A DNA stretch of 37,730 nt from CAZVXI01 sp964631295. Its GTDB lineage: Bacteria; Planctomycetota; Phycisphaerae; Phycisphaerales; SM1A02. Shown here piece by piece: positions 1 to 7,027 of this stretch (the first letter of the stretch is position 1; each line of letters begins with the position of its first letter). The stretch lies in the NCBI GenBank assembly GCA_964631295.1, contig CAZVXI010000008.1, positions 1 to 37,730 on the forward strand, read 5' to 3'. A program made the position numbers and the translations under genes. The notes beneath the pieces are model-generated. The model was not told where the DNA came from, ran no database searches, and saw only the letters and a program-made list of their open reading frames with translations.

Positions 1-297
1 CTGAACGAGGACACTCGCTTCGCCGATACCAACGGCACCCAGTGCATGATGAAGTCGAATTGCCTGGCATCCAAACCGGTCTGCTGCCTCACGCGCGAGA
101 GCCCGCATGGCTGGCTCGGTCAGCGCAGGGTGGCACTCATAATCGAGGTGAAGCAGGCAACCAAGCTCGGGATGATTTTCGGAACGTGTTCGTCCGAGAA
201 AGACCGATTCGGCACCAGAGTCTGCTGGAATCGGCAGAGGGTGCCAGTGCAAGGGCTCCTTCGAGACCCGTATGTCGATTTCACACTCAGCGGACAT
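1..297 (-). CDS. moaE: molybdopterin synthase catalytic subunit MoaE (3' end outside the window)
   Basis: The minus strand is open from an ATG at 297 to the window edge (99 codons, no stop). The translation has the MoaE pattern: an N-terminal beta strand with a hydrophobic FLGRTR segment (family: F.G.VR), then LHLDYECHPALTEPAMRAL (family: L.YEAY..MA...L), then an HHALGAVGIGEASVLV segment that matches the family's conserved H..G.....E.SV.V. MoaE transfers sulfur from thiocarboxylated MoaD to precursor Z in molybdenum cofactor synthesis in the cytoplasm. The usual length is about 140-150 residues, so roughly the last third, including the catalytic lysine region, is missing. It is divergent from the TIM-barrel gene at 379. 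Family assignment is fairly sure; no moaD partner is visible. Confidence 0.8.
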   Translation of the reverse strand, partial: MSAECEIDIRVSKEPLHWHPLPIPADSGAESVFLGRTRSENHPELGCLLHLDYECHPALTEPAMRALAREAADRFGCQAIRLHHALGAVGIGEASVLVQ

Positions 298-378
298 GCC
301 TTGTAATGGTAGCCTCCGCAGCACGTGGTGTCGGAGCAGACCATTGGCTACTGTGAGATAGTCAGGCGATCCTCGCAG

Positions 379-1146
379 ATGAGTACGAACGACACCCGCG
401 CCAACCTCTCTGTCACGATGAGTGCTCTCGGAATGCCGATCCGCACCGCAATCGACCAGATCGCGCGCGCGGCGATTCCAGCTGTCCAAATTGACGCCCT
501 CGACAAGGAAACGGCACCAAAACAGTTGGGTCTTTCGGCGCGACGTGATCTTCAGGCCACGCTTCGTCGACGAGAACTTGCCGTCAGCGGCGTTGACTGC
601 TTCCTGCCAGCGAGGGCGTTTACAAGTGCCGAAGAGGTCGATCGCGCGGTGGCGATGACGATTGAGGCCATCCGCATGGCCAGCCACTTGGGGCGGGTAC
701 CGGTCAGTTGTTCGTTTCCGAGGCCGGATGCCGATGTGATCGATCGCGGTGGTATCCTCGCTGCAGTCGACCAGTGTGCCCAGCAATGCGGGGTGTTCGT
801 CGCCGATCACACGCTTCACGGCCAACCGGCGCCGGCGGCCGCCATGATTGGCATGGGAATCGATCCGGTGTCAGTCGTGCTCGCCAATATCGATCTCGCG
901 GGATATGCAGGCGCGGTTAGCGGACGACTTGTCAGCGCGCGGTTGAGCGACATCACTGACGGCGGGATGCGGGTGCCGATCCCCGACGGAGGCCGTATCA
1001 ACGTGACCTCATATGCTGTTGCCCTGGAGATCAGCGGTTACAAACAACCCGTAGTGATTGACACACGTCAGTGGAGTCAGCCACTGGCAGGTCTCGTGCA
1101 GACGGCTGAAGCCTGGAGACAGGTTGTGCAGATGGGGCTGCGGTGA
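379..1146 (+). CDS. sugar-phosphate isomerase/epimerase-like TIM-barrel protein
   Basis: A protein of about 255 residues resembling the AP-endonuclease-2/xylose-isomerase-like TIM-barrel superfamily. It opens LSVTMSALGMPI with an AIDQIARAAIPAVQIDA strand-helix unit, followed by repeated beta/alpha units, and PVVIDTRQW near the end. I cannot see a full metal-binding Glu/His/Asp set, so a specific reaction cannot be named. The open frame continues upstream to a GTG at 325, but family members begin just before the LSVTMS strand, so the ATG at 379 is preferred; no strong ribosome site helps the choice. Its stop overlaps the acpS start (TGATG at 1144-1148), so the two are probably co-translated. 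In many proteobacteria pdxJ, another TIM barrel, sits before acpS, but this protein lacks recognisable PdxJ motifs. Confidence 0.6.
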   Translation: MSTNDTRANLSVTMSALGMPIRTAIDQIARAAIPAVQIDALDKETAPKQLGLSARRDLQATLRRRELAVSGVDCFLPARAFTSAEEVDRAVAMTIEAIRMASHLGRVPVSCSFPRPDADVIDRGGILAAVDQCAQQCGVFVADHTLHGQPAPAAAMIGMGIDPVSVVLANIDLAGYAGAVSGRLVSARLSDITDGGMRVPIPDGGRINVTSYAVALEISGYKQPVVIDTRQWSQPLAGLVQTAEAWRQVVQMGLR

Positions 1147-1571
1147 TGGAACAGCCTCGTGTCGGCATGGTCGTTCTTGGACACGGGATAGACCTCGTTG
1201 TCACGCAACGAATCGCTGGGCTTCTTGAGAGTCATCCAGCGCGGTTTCGTGATCGGGTCTTCACACGACGCGAGCAGGACTACTGCGAACTGGGACCCAA
1301 GAGACGAAACGAGCGATATGCTGTTCGGTTCGCTGCAAAAGAGGCGGCTCTCAAGGCCCTCGGCACAGGTTGGCGCTCCGGGATCGCCTGGACCGATGTG
1401 GAGGTCGTATCGCAGGTGTCAGGGCAACCTCGGCTCGAAGTGCATGGCCGATGCCTGGAGATCGCGGCGAAAAATGGTGTCGACACGTGGCTTGTCTCGC
1501 TTTCCCACGTTGCTGAGCATGCTGTCGCAAGCGTCTTGGCAGGAACCAGTCACCCCCGCACGGATGGCTGA
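1146..1571 (+). CDS. acpS: holo-[acyl-carrier-protein] synthase AcpS
   Basis: AcpS moves the 4'-phosphopantetheine arm of CoA onto a serine of acyl carrier protein in the cytoplasm, which activates ACP for fatty acid synthesis. The family signatures are all present: GHGIDLV near the start (Asp binds Mg2+), a VFTRREQDYC segment, RFAAKEAALKALGTG (the Glu metal ligand and Lys) and SLSHVAEHAVASVLA near the end. The length of about 141 residues is slightly above the usual 120-130 because of a short N-terminal extension and a C-terminal tail. The ATG at 1146 overlaps the stop of the preceding gene. A GTG one codon earlier (1143) would give the same protein plus one residue. Confidence 0.9.
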   Translation: MEQPRVGMVVLGHGIDLVVTQRIAGLLESHPARFRDRVFTRREQDYCELGPKRRNERYAVRFAAKEAALKALGTGWRSGIAWTDVEVVSQVSGQPRLEVHGRCLEIAAKNGVDTWLVSLSHVAEHAVASVLAGTSHPRTDG

Positions 1572-1624
1572 TACAATACCAGCGTCGTTCCACGGAAGAC
1601 GGTCTATCGCATGAGGCGAATCCC

Positions 1625-2359
1625 ATGACCAAGCGACGAACCGGACCCCCCTTATATGAGTTGATACACACGCGCCCAGAGCGATCGGAGCGTCATGATG
1701 CGCCTCCGCCGAGGGTGGAAGCGCCAGCATCTTCTGGGCGGCGGAAAGGGGCGTCATCGAGGGTGGCCCCAGGCCGCATGCTCTCGACCCCCGCTGGCTA
1801 CGCGTTTGTCGCGTGCGCAATTGCGGTGGGCCTCATCGCTGGTGCATTCATGGTTGGGTATCGCTCCGCAGAGAATGCGGTCCGTGCGGAGTTTGAAGCC
1901 GCGTGGCTCAGCCGAGTTGAAAGCGACCGGCCTGATGACCCTCTCATGGCGGTCTCGCCGGGCGCGATAGCGGATGACTCGCTGGATCGTTCATCGGTCG
2001 CGCCAACGCAGACGTCTCGATCAAACCGGCCTATGTCGAGTGAAGATCCCGGCGGCTGGGGGCCTATCCAGTCTGATCCTCGGCAACCCGGGCGGATGTA
2101 CTTCGTCCTTATGGAAACGCGTCAAGACGGTGCGATCCGGCTCGCCCGTTTCCTCCGCGAAGAGGGGCTGGAGGCATATGTCGTGCCGATCAAGGACAAG
2201 TCCATCGTGAGGGTGATTACGCTCCCTGCGCTTGCCACGAGTTCTCAGCAGAATCCGATGGTGGCCGATCTGAAGAGAAAGATCGAGCAGGCGGGCCTAC
2301 GATGGCAACTTTCCGGCGAACACGATAATCTATCGGGGGCGTACATCCGCACGTACTGA
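1625..2359 (+). CDS. membrane-anchored protein with SPOR-like C-terminal domain
   Basis: A 244-residue protein with a basic, proline-rich cytoplasmic N-terminus (residues 1-55), one membrane segment (about 57-79), a low-complexity linker (about 85-150) and a C-terminal domain of about 85 residues. The C-terminal domain reads like a SPOR fold: a MYFVLMETR strand, a helix AIRLARFLREEGL, the strand AYVVPIKD and a second strand-helix unit ending LRWQLSGEH. SPOR domains bind denuded glycan strands of peptidoglycan, which would fit a role at the cell envelope, but the resemblance is by pattern only. The ATG at 1625 follows a GAGGCG-type ribosome site. It sits between acpS and the small basic protein. 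Confidence 0.6.
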   Translation: MTKRRTGPPLYELIHTRPERSERHDAPPPRVEAPASSGRRKGASSRVAPGRMLSTPAGYAFVACAIAVGLIAGAFMVGYRSAENAVRAEFEAAWLSRVESDRPDDPLMAVSPGAIADDSLDRSSVAPTQTSRSNRPMSSEDPGGWGPIQSDPRQPGRMYFVLMETRQDGAIRLARFLREEGLEAYVVPIKDKSIVRVITLPALATSSQQNPMVADLKRKIEQAGLRWQLSGEHDNLSGAYIRTY

Positions 2360-2403
2360 CCTACAGCCTGGTTGCCGGGCTCACTGCTGAAGGAACCGTT
2401 GAG

Positions 2404-2619
2404 ATGAGTATGCACCGCAGTCTCAAGACCAAGTCTGGCGCGCTAAACCAGCACAGAAATGTCCTGACGCGCGCTGAACGCATCGCCCATCTGTCCGAAA
2501 AGGACAAGTTCGAGCATGGCAAGGATTCTCCGATTGGCCTCGTGAAGGTCGGCAACAAGAAGGCCGCCGTGAAGAAGAAGAAGGCCAAGAAGGAAGAGAC
2601 CGAAACAACAGACGAGTAA
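2404..2619 (+). CDS. small basic protein of the Planctomycetes/Verrucomicrobia/Chlamydiae type
   Basis: A 71-residue protein beginning MSMHRSLKTKSGALNQHRN, then VLTRAERIAHL, and ending in a lysine-rich tail (VKKKKAKKEE followed by acidic residues). This matches my memory of a short conserved basic protein family restricted to the PVC bacteria (TIGR04137-like, thought to be associated with ribosomes or RNA). Function is not established. It is preceded by a GAAGGAA-type ribosome site and followed 27 nt later by a strong terminator, so it ends a transcript that may begin upstream of the SPOR-like gene. It is one of the best lineage markers in the window. Confidence 0.75.
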   Translation: MSMHRSLKTKSGALNQHRNVLTRAERIAHLSEKDKFEHGKDSPIGLVKVGNKKAAVKKKKAKKEETETTDE

Positions 2620-2645
2620 CACGACGTTCGGTTCGCACGATCATG

Positions 2646-2675
2646 CAGGGCAGTCAGGCGGCTGCCCTGTTTTTT
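2646..2675 (+). terminator. intrinsic terminator after the small basic protein gene
   Basis: A perfect 8-bp stem (CAGGGCAG at 2646-2653 with CTGCCCTG at 2662-2669) with an 8-nt loop is followed directly by six T residues (2670-2675). It lies 27 nt after the stop of the small basic protein and before the aminotransferase, so the aminotransferase probably has its own promoter in 2676-2748. Confidence 0.85.
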
Positions 2676-2748
2676 GCGCAGCCGCAGCCTTGCTCCGTTG
2701 GCTGCCTACCGTTTTAGCGCTTCACAGAAATCGTTGAGGTGACCAGGG

Positions 2749-3915
2749 ATGAAGTCGACTGACGCTCAGAAACTCAGTGCGTTGATCAGTGACCGCTGCC
2801 AGGCGATCGATGTCTCGGGGATTCGCAAGGTCTTTGAGCTCGGCGCACAGCTTGAGAATCCGATCAATCTGTCGATCGGGCAGCCGGATTTTCCGGTGCC
2901 TGATCCAATCAAGCAAGCGACGATCAGGGCGATCGAGGAGAATCGCAACGGGTACACGCTCACGCAGGGGGATGGGGCGTTGCTGGATGCGATTCACACA
3001 CGTCTCGCAGAGGATCTGGGCTGGCAGTGCCCATCATCCAATCTGCGAGCGTTTGTGACCTCGGGCACAAGTGGCGCGTTGCTGCTCGCATTCATGGCAT
3101 TACTTAATCCCGGCGATGAGGTCGTCATTCCCGATCCGTACTTTGTGATCTATCCTGCTCACGCGAAGCTCGCCGGCGCGAGCGTGCGATTCTGTGACAC
3201 CTATCCGGACTTCCGGATGACCGCTGAACGAGTCGAACCACTGCTGACTGACCGCACAAAGATCGTCCTTGTCAACTCGCCTGGCAACCCGTCTGGGGTC
3301 GTGCTCAGCGAGGATGAGGTACGGGAACTCGCTGCGCTGTGCGGCGAACGTGGAGTCGTGCTCATCACCGATGAGATTTACGATGAGTTCACCTACAGCG
3401 ACTCACTGCATGATTGCAGATGCCCGAGCCCGGCTCGATACACGCAGCAGTGCCTGGTCATCCGCGGCTTCGGCAAGACGTACGGATGCACCGGATGGCG
3501 TCTTGGCTATGCCGCCGGCCCAACGCACATCATCGAGCAAATGATGAAGCTTCAGCAGTACACGTTTGTGTGTGCTCCCTCGATGGCTCAGGCGGGCATC
3601 GTTGCAGCATTCGACACTGATATGAGCGAACAGATTCGCCTGTATCAATCGCGACGTGACCTGGTGATGGAGCACCTTGGAGATCTCGCATCAGTACAGC
3701 AGCCGGGCGGCGCGTTTTACGCGTTTGTCGAAGTCCCACCGGCACTTGGAATGACCGGGACCCAGTTCGCTGAGCGAGCGATCGAGCATAACCTGCTGAT
3801 CATCCCGGGAGGCATTTTCAGTGAACGAGACACGCACTTCCGGCTGAGTTTCGCAGCACCAACCGATCGTCTTGAGCAGGGGCTGGCGACACTCCGCGAG
3901 TTGCTTACCAGTTGA
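2749..3915 (+). CDS. PLP-dependent class I/II aminotransferase (aspartate aminotransferase-like)
   Basis: A 388-residue fold-type I aminotransferase. Visible features are an N-terminal SIGQPDFPVPDPI motif, NGYTLTQGDGALLDAI, the cofactor-binding VTSGTSGALLLA turn, NSPGNPSGVVLS, the PLP-pyridine Asp in LITDEIYDEF, the Schiff-base lysine at residue 243 in GFGKTYGCTGWRLGY, and the substrate-carboxylate Arg in FRLSFA near the end. It resembles the MalY/AspC/methionine-aminotransferase branch; the exact amino donor cannot be told from sequence alone. The start codon is the first ATG after the terminator at 2646-2675. It is a single-gene transcript closed by the terminator at 4039-4086. Confidence 0.9.
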   Translation: MKSTDAQKLSALISDRCQAIDVSGIRKVFELGAQLENPINLSIGQPDFPVPDPIKQATIRAIEENRNGYTLTQGDGALLDAIHTRLAEDLGWQCPSSNLRAFVTSGTSGALLLAFMALLNPGDEVVIPDPYFVIYPAHAKLAGASVRFCDTYPDFRMTAERVEPLLTDRTKIVLVNSPGNPSGVVLSEDEVRELAALCGERGVVLITDEIYDEFTYSDSLHDCRCPSPARYTQQCLVIRGFGKTYGCTGWRLGYAAGPTHIIEQMMKLQQYTFVCAPSMAQAGIVAAFDTDMSEQIRLYQSRRDLVMEHLGDLASVQQPGGAFYAFVEVPPALGMTGTQFAERAIEHNLLIIPGGIFSERDTHFRLSFAAPTDRLEQGLATLRELLTS

Positions 3916-4038
3916 CCCCCACATTACCGGACGCATCACGCAGGAAACTGAACGATTCCGTGATTTTTGCTTTGCGGTCCAGCGGCCCTTTGCCATAGTT
4001 CAGATGGCGAGAGCGCCCAAGTTCCGACCATCCACCCG

Positions 4039-4086
4039 CCGCCGAGTTGGCCTGCATCTTGCGACCATTCGGCGGTTTTTTTTTTT
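4039..4086 (+). terminator. probable intrinsic terminator after the aminotransferase
   Basis: CCGCCGA (4039-4045) pairs perfectly with TCGGCGG (4069-4075), and eleven T residues follow (4076-4086). The 23-nt loop is long, so the hairpin is less compact than usual, but the T tract is the longest in the window and the position, about 120 nt after the stop at 3915, fits. On the other strand there is no T tract, so it would not end the minus-strand lipoprotein transcript. Confidence 0.6.
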
Positions 4087-4146
4087 CACACGGGCTCGGT
4101 TCGGTCGAGGATCCGATTCATCATTCTGTCTGGACATCGGTGGCGC

Positions 4147-4329
4147 TCAGTTGTCCGATTCGTCTTGCTCGCGAGCCTGCTTTGGTGCTTGCGGGCCCGG
4201 AGAAGGCTCCTGTTCGGCCGCCGTCGTGCGCCGCGCGTCCTTGCCGGTTCCATTTCCTCCGTCGTTGCATCCGCCGAGCAGCATGCATGAAGCGGTCAGG
4301 GCAGTTGCGATAAGAAGTCGTGTAAGCAT
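4147..4329 (-). CDS. tiny lipoprotein A (paralogue of 4414-4605)
   Basis: A protein of 60 residues: signal peptide MLTRLLIATALTASCMLLGGC with the lipobox LLGG-C, then a Gly/Asn/Asp-rich spacer, a KDARR motif and a charged Pro/Gln-rich tail. Lipid attachment to the cysteine would tether it to a membrane as an almost entirely disordered tail. An in-frame ATG exists four codons upstream, but GGAGAGG lies just before the ATG at 4329, which decides the start. It shares its layout with the gene immediately upstream on the same strand, although a terminator separates them. No known function. Confidence 0.65.
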   Translation of the reverse strand: MLTRLLIATALTASCMLLGGCNDGGNGTGKDARRTTAAEQEPSPGPQAPKQAREQDESDN

Positions 4330-4350
4330 GGACCTCTCCATTTACGGCCG

Positions 4351-4386
4351 GAAAGAAACAGGCCCGGCGAGCGGAGGCTCGCCGGG
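4351..4386 (-). terminator. intrinsic terminator between the two lipoprotein genes
   Basis: A perfect 10-bp G+C-rich stem (4363-4372 with 4377-4386) with a GGAG loop. Read on the minus strand it is followed by CCTGTTTCTTTC, a T-rich tail. It lies 28 nt after the stop of the lipoprotein at 4414-4605 and just upstream of the second lipoprotein, so the two paralogues may be only partly co-transcribed. Confidence 0.7.
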
Positions 4387-4413
4387 TCTTGGTTTGACTC
4401 GTAAGAAACTGAA

Positions 4414-4605
4414 TCAGCCGCCTGACTGGTCGGTTGTGCGCTTCTGGGCGTCTTCAAGTTTCGGACCCGGCGCCTCCTGCGTCTGAGTCGGTTGCGGCCG
4501 GCGTGCTTCCTTTGCCGGATCACCGCCGGAATCGCCGCCATCACAAGCCGCCAGGGTCAGGCAGAAGCCGGCCACAGCGGCACCAATCAGTGCTTTTCGA
4601 ATCAT
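4414..4605 (-). CDS. tiny lipoprotein B (paralogue of 4147-4329)
   Basis: A 63-residue protein with an N-terminal signal MIRKALIGAAVAGFCLTLAAC (lipobox LTLAA-C), a Gly/Asp-rich spacer, the KEARR motif and a Pro/Gln/Thr-rich tail with PGP. A GGGAGC ribosome site lies 9 nt before the ATG. The ordering lipobox, D-G-G-rich spacer, K(D/E)ARR, Gln-rich stretch and PGP is shared with the neighbour at 4147-4329, which marks them as tandem duplicates. The function is unknown; such short, highly disordered lipoproteins resemble entericidin-like or envelope-spacer lipoproteins in size only. Confidence 0.7.
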   Translation of the reverse strand: MIRKALIGAAVAGFCLTLAACDGGDSGGDPAKEARRPQPTQTQEAPGPKLEDAQKRTTDQSGG

Positions 4606-4634
4606 GACTGTTGCTCCCTACATCGAAGATATGC

Positions 4635-4656
4635 GTGGCCGGTTCTTAACCGCCAC
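4635..4656. repeat. inverted repeat upstream of lipoprotein B
   Basis: GTGG-C-CGGTT, a CTT centre, then AACCG-CCAC: a 9-bp inverted repeat with one unpaired base, 30-51 nt upstream of the lipoprotein start at 4605. It could be an operator or a 5'-leader hairpin. It has no T tract on either side, so it is not a terminator. Confidence 0.35.
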
Positions 4657-4727
4657 ATGAAGGTGAAACAACTACCGTACCGCGCCGAGAGGTGAATGAA
4701 AAGAGGCGCTGGCAGGTCGTCGTCCGC

Positions 4728-4749
4728 GCAAGGCGCACACGCGCCTTGC
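4728..4749. repeat. perfect hairpin in the long intergenic stretch
   Basis: GCAAGGCGC (4728-4736) and GCGCCTTGC (4741-4749) form a perfect 9-bp stem around ACAC. No T tract follows on either strand. It lies in the 341-nt gap 4606-4946 that separates the glycosyltransferase terminator from lipoprotein B. Apart from this hairpin, the inverted repeat at 4635-4656 and the terminator at 4817-4850, I see nothing coding in that gap. Confidence 0.5.
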
Positions 4750-4816
4750 AGACACTCTGATCATACTCTGGTGTTTCGGACAGAGTTCGCCAGATTTTCG
4801 ACAAAGCAGCCGCACG

Positions 4817-4850
4817 AAAAACCCCGTTGAGGCATAAAGCAACAACGGGG
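4817..4850 (-). terminator. intrinsic terminator after the glycosyltransferase operon
   Basis: On the minus strand CCCCGTTG (4850-4843) pairs perfectly with CAACGGGG (4829-4822) around a 13-nt loop and is followed directly by TTTTT (4821-4817). It lies about 97 nt beyond the glycosyltransferase stop at 4947 and closes the DUF971-thioesterase-glycosyltransferase operon. Confidence 0.8.
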
Positions 4851-4946
4851 CGGAGGGGAGAAAGATGTCCGTCGGTGATCTCTGGTGTCGGCAGAACGCT
4901 ATCCGGAGCGACATTTTTTTCGCAGATCGATCGCGTTACGGACAGG

Positions 4947-6050
4947 TCATCCTCCACCCGATCGAGAACCGAACGGGATCGAGGACCCGCTGACGGCAGT
5001 TTCGAGCGTCCTCAGCAAGTTTTCCACATGTCGTTCTCGGGTCGCCGATTGAGTAACAAGTTCACGACCGTACTGGCCGATGCGCGTGTACAAGTCCTTG
5101 TCCATCAGGAGCTTACGTATGGACCCGTACCATGCATCAGGCTCCTCCCGAGCAACGAGCAGCGCCGACTTATCGTGGGCGAGTACTTCGATCATCGGAT
5201 CCGCGGCAGCGACAATCGGTAAGCCATGGGCCATCGCCTCCAGAATAATCGATCGCATCTGCCCGAATCTGTCCGGGATCAGCAACAGGTTACACTCGAC
5301 GATCAGCGGCCGGCAATCAGCGGCATCGCTGACGCACGCGATATGGTCCAGCAGATCAAGTTGACGCGCGTATTGCCAGAGTGAGTGCCCCTGAGGGCCA
5401 CGCAACTCCACAACCAACTGCAGTGATACTCCTTCGCTCAGCAGCCGTCGGACCGCACCAAGGACCGCCTGGTAGGACTCGATGTCCAGGCCCGCATCAA
5501 TCATCGCAATTGAGATTTCGTCGCATTGCACCGGAGAGGAACGTCGCGAAGTACCGCGCGCCGGCAATCCCCATGGTACGTGGCTGACCAGTTCCGAACC
5601 CACCTGGCTTGCCAATGCGTCCGCGAGCGGTCTTGTTGCTGCGAGATATCCGCACACGGGGCTGTCTTTCTTCGGTCGCGTCGCGCGCCGGACTTGTTCA
5701 GCGCACCAGATATCGAGAACCGCTGCAGCTTCTGCGACGCGCGCGAAATCCACTGCCCACCGCCAGGCTGATGTGCCAATGCCCAGCGCGACATCAGCGT
5801 CCAGGAGAACTTCAGGCCATCGGCGGATCTGTATGCGGCGCTGCCACGGCATCACGCGCGGCGGATAGGCATAGTCCTCAACCCCGGGAATGACAGCGTC
5901 GTCCGGGCGATCTTCAAGCGATGCGGCAACAGGTGTTGGCAGCACACGCGTGACACGGGCTCCAAGATCGGAAAGACCGCGAGCGAGACCGTTGAGCATG
6001 CGCGCTTCGCGCTTGAAGCGTTCTTCGTCAATGAACATGACGACATGCAT
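4947..6050 (-). CDS. GT4-type glycosyltransferase
   Basis: A protein of 367 residues with the GT-B layout. The N-terminal Rossmann half begins MHVVMFIDEERFKREARML; the C-terminal half holds VSHVPWGLPARG and the nucleotide-sugar binding region ILEAMAHGLPIVAAADP, the EX7E-type motif of GT4 retaining enzymes. The acceptor and sugar cannot be told. The open frame includes an upstream TTG at 6056, but GGGAG lies 7 nt before the ATG at 6050, which is the better start. The C-terminal tail (after about residue 350) is low-complexity and probably disordered. It is the last gene of an operon, 17 nt after the thioesterase stop, and ends at a good terminator (4817-4850). Confidence 0.8.
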   Translation of the reverse strand: MHVVMFIDEERFKREARMLNGLARGLSDLGARVTRVLPTPVAASLEDRPDDAVIPGVEDYAYPPRVMPWQRRIQIRRWPEVLLDADVALGIGTSAWRWAVDFARVAEAAAVLDIWCAEQVRRATRPKKDSPVCGYLAATRPLADALASQVGSELVSHVPWGLPARGTSRRSSPVQCDEISIAMIDAGLDIESYQAVLGAVRRLLSEGVSLQLVVELRGPQGHSLWQYARQLDLLDHIACVSDAADCRPLIVECNLLLIPDRFGQMRSIILEAMAHGLPIVAAADPMIEVLAHDKSALLVAREEPDAWYGSIRKLLMDKDLYTRIGQYGRELVTQSATRERHVENLLRTLETAVSGSSIPFGSRSGGG

Positions 6051-6067
6051 GATCAACTCCCTTGCGA

Positions 6068-6580
6068 CTACAGCGTATCTGTCGGTTTCAGCGCACGAAT
6101 CATCTCTTCAGGCAATCGCAGCGGTCTGCGATCATCCAGATCAACAAGAACCCACAGCGTATTCGCACGACAGACGACCGAGAAATCGCTGATGCGGACT
6201 ATCACGTAGTCTCGCCACGCTTTGACGCGCTTGACGTCGCGCACCCAGGTGAGAATCGCGAGCTGATCCCCGAGATGACTTTCCTGCAGATAATCAATCT
6301 CATGTCGAGCGACAAACCACATCACGCCTTCTTCGAGAAGTTGCATGCGTGTGTACCCGGCTGCATCACTGTGAAGTTCCGCTGCTCGATCAAGCCACCG
6401 GACGTACTCGATATTTGACACGTGCTCGATGACATTGCTCATGACATCCCGCCCGACCGTCAAGCAACAGCCGAACGGCGAACGATGCGCGATCGAGTCA
6501 TCCATCCCACTTATGATTCCTGTGATATCAGCTTCTGGCATCGGCGTGAGAATCGTGGGCTCTGGTGCAGTGTTTGTCAT
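6068..6580 (-). CDS. acyl-CoA thioesterase, hot-dog fold (YbgC/4-hydroxybenzoyl-CoA thioesterase type)
   Basis: A 170-residue protein with the 4HBT/YbgC pattern after a 40-residue N-terminal extension: VSNIEYVRWLDRAAELH corresponds to the family's G.v....Y..w...Ar.e; EIDYLQESHLGDQLAILTWV and the final RPLRLPEEM also match the fold. In the canonical motif an Asp precedes the aromatic residue and is catalytic; here the equivalent position appears to be Asn or Glu, so the catalytic residue is uncertain. The substrate is probably a short or aromatic acyl-CoA. The start overlaps the DUF971 stop (ATGA, 6577-6580), so the two are translationally coupled. Confidence 0.75.
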   Translation of the reverse strand: MTNTAPEPTILTPMPEADITGIISGMDDSIAHRSPFGCCLTVGRDVMSNVIEHVSNIEYVRWLDRAAELHSDAAGYTRMQLLEEGVMWFVARHEIDYLQESHLGDQLAILTWVRDVKRVKAWRDYVIVRISDFSVVCRANTLWVLVDLDDRRPLRLPEEMIRALKPTDTL

Positions 6581-6912
6581 CCCCCACGGTCCTCAGCAGT
6601 TCGCTTTGGGTCGATCTCGCGAAGGTACTGCCATGTGAATATACCTGTGTCGTGGCCGTCGGAGAACGAGATCCGGACCGCATATCGACCGACAAGTTCC
6701 GCGTTGATAGCGCGTAGTGGCCCGGTATCGGATGTGTTCGGCAGGACAACGAGCGGGTTGGACTCCATCTCCTCCCGAAGTTTTCGTTGTTCAGCTGAGG
6801 GCGACATGCGGCGGAGATAACCGACTGGGAAGTGGCTCTCATGGCCATCCGCCCATCGCACGAGCAGGCCGTGGTCTTTGTCAAGTTCGAGGTGTTCTGG
6901 AGCCATCATCAT
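6577..6912 (-). CDS. DUF971 domain protein (gamma-butyrobetaine hydroxylase-like N-terminal domain)
   Basis: A protein of about 111 residues. It contains the two halves of the DUF971 fold: LELDKDHGLLVRWADGHESHFPVGYLRRMSPSA and, after a 35-residue insert, YAVRISFSDGHDTGIFTWQYLREI. In other proteins this small zinc-ribbon-less domain precedes gamma-butyrobetaine dioxygenase or accompanies Fe-S carrier factors; alone its role is unsettled. Three consecutive ATG codons (6904-6912) form the likely start; an ATG at 6978 would add 22 residues not expected from the family and would abut the divergent pyrF leader. It is the first gene of the minus-strand operon with thioesterase and glycosyltransferase. 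Confidence 0.7.
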   Translation of the reverse strand: MMMAPEHLELDKDHGLLVRWADGHESHFPVGYLRRMSPSAEQRKLREEMESNPLVVLPNTSDTGPLRAINAELVGRYAVRISFSDGHDTGIFTWQYLREIDPKRTAEDRGG

Positions 6913-7027
6913 CGAGGATTCTACAAAGACCAGTTCGCTTTCGACCCGGAAACTGCCGAGGGCCGCTAAACTCACCATTATGTGTGGCAGTCAGCCAATC
7001 CCGACCGTATTCGCGGGCGACAGCTCG

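Noticed and set aside
379..1146. Possible PdxJ upstream of acpS
   Set aside because: The context is right, but PdxJ motifs (such as the phosphate-binding GHGL near the end) are absent.
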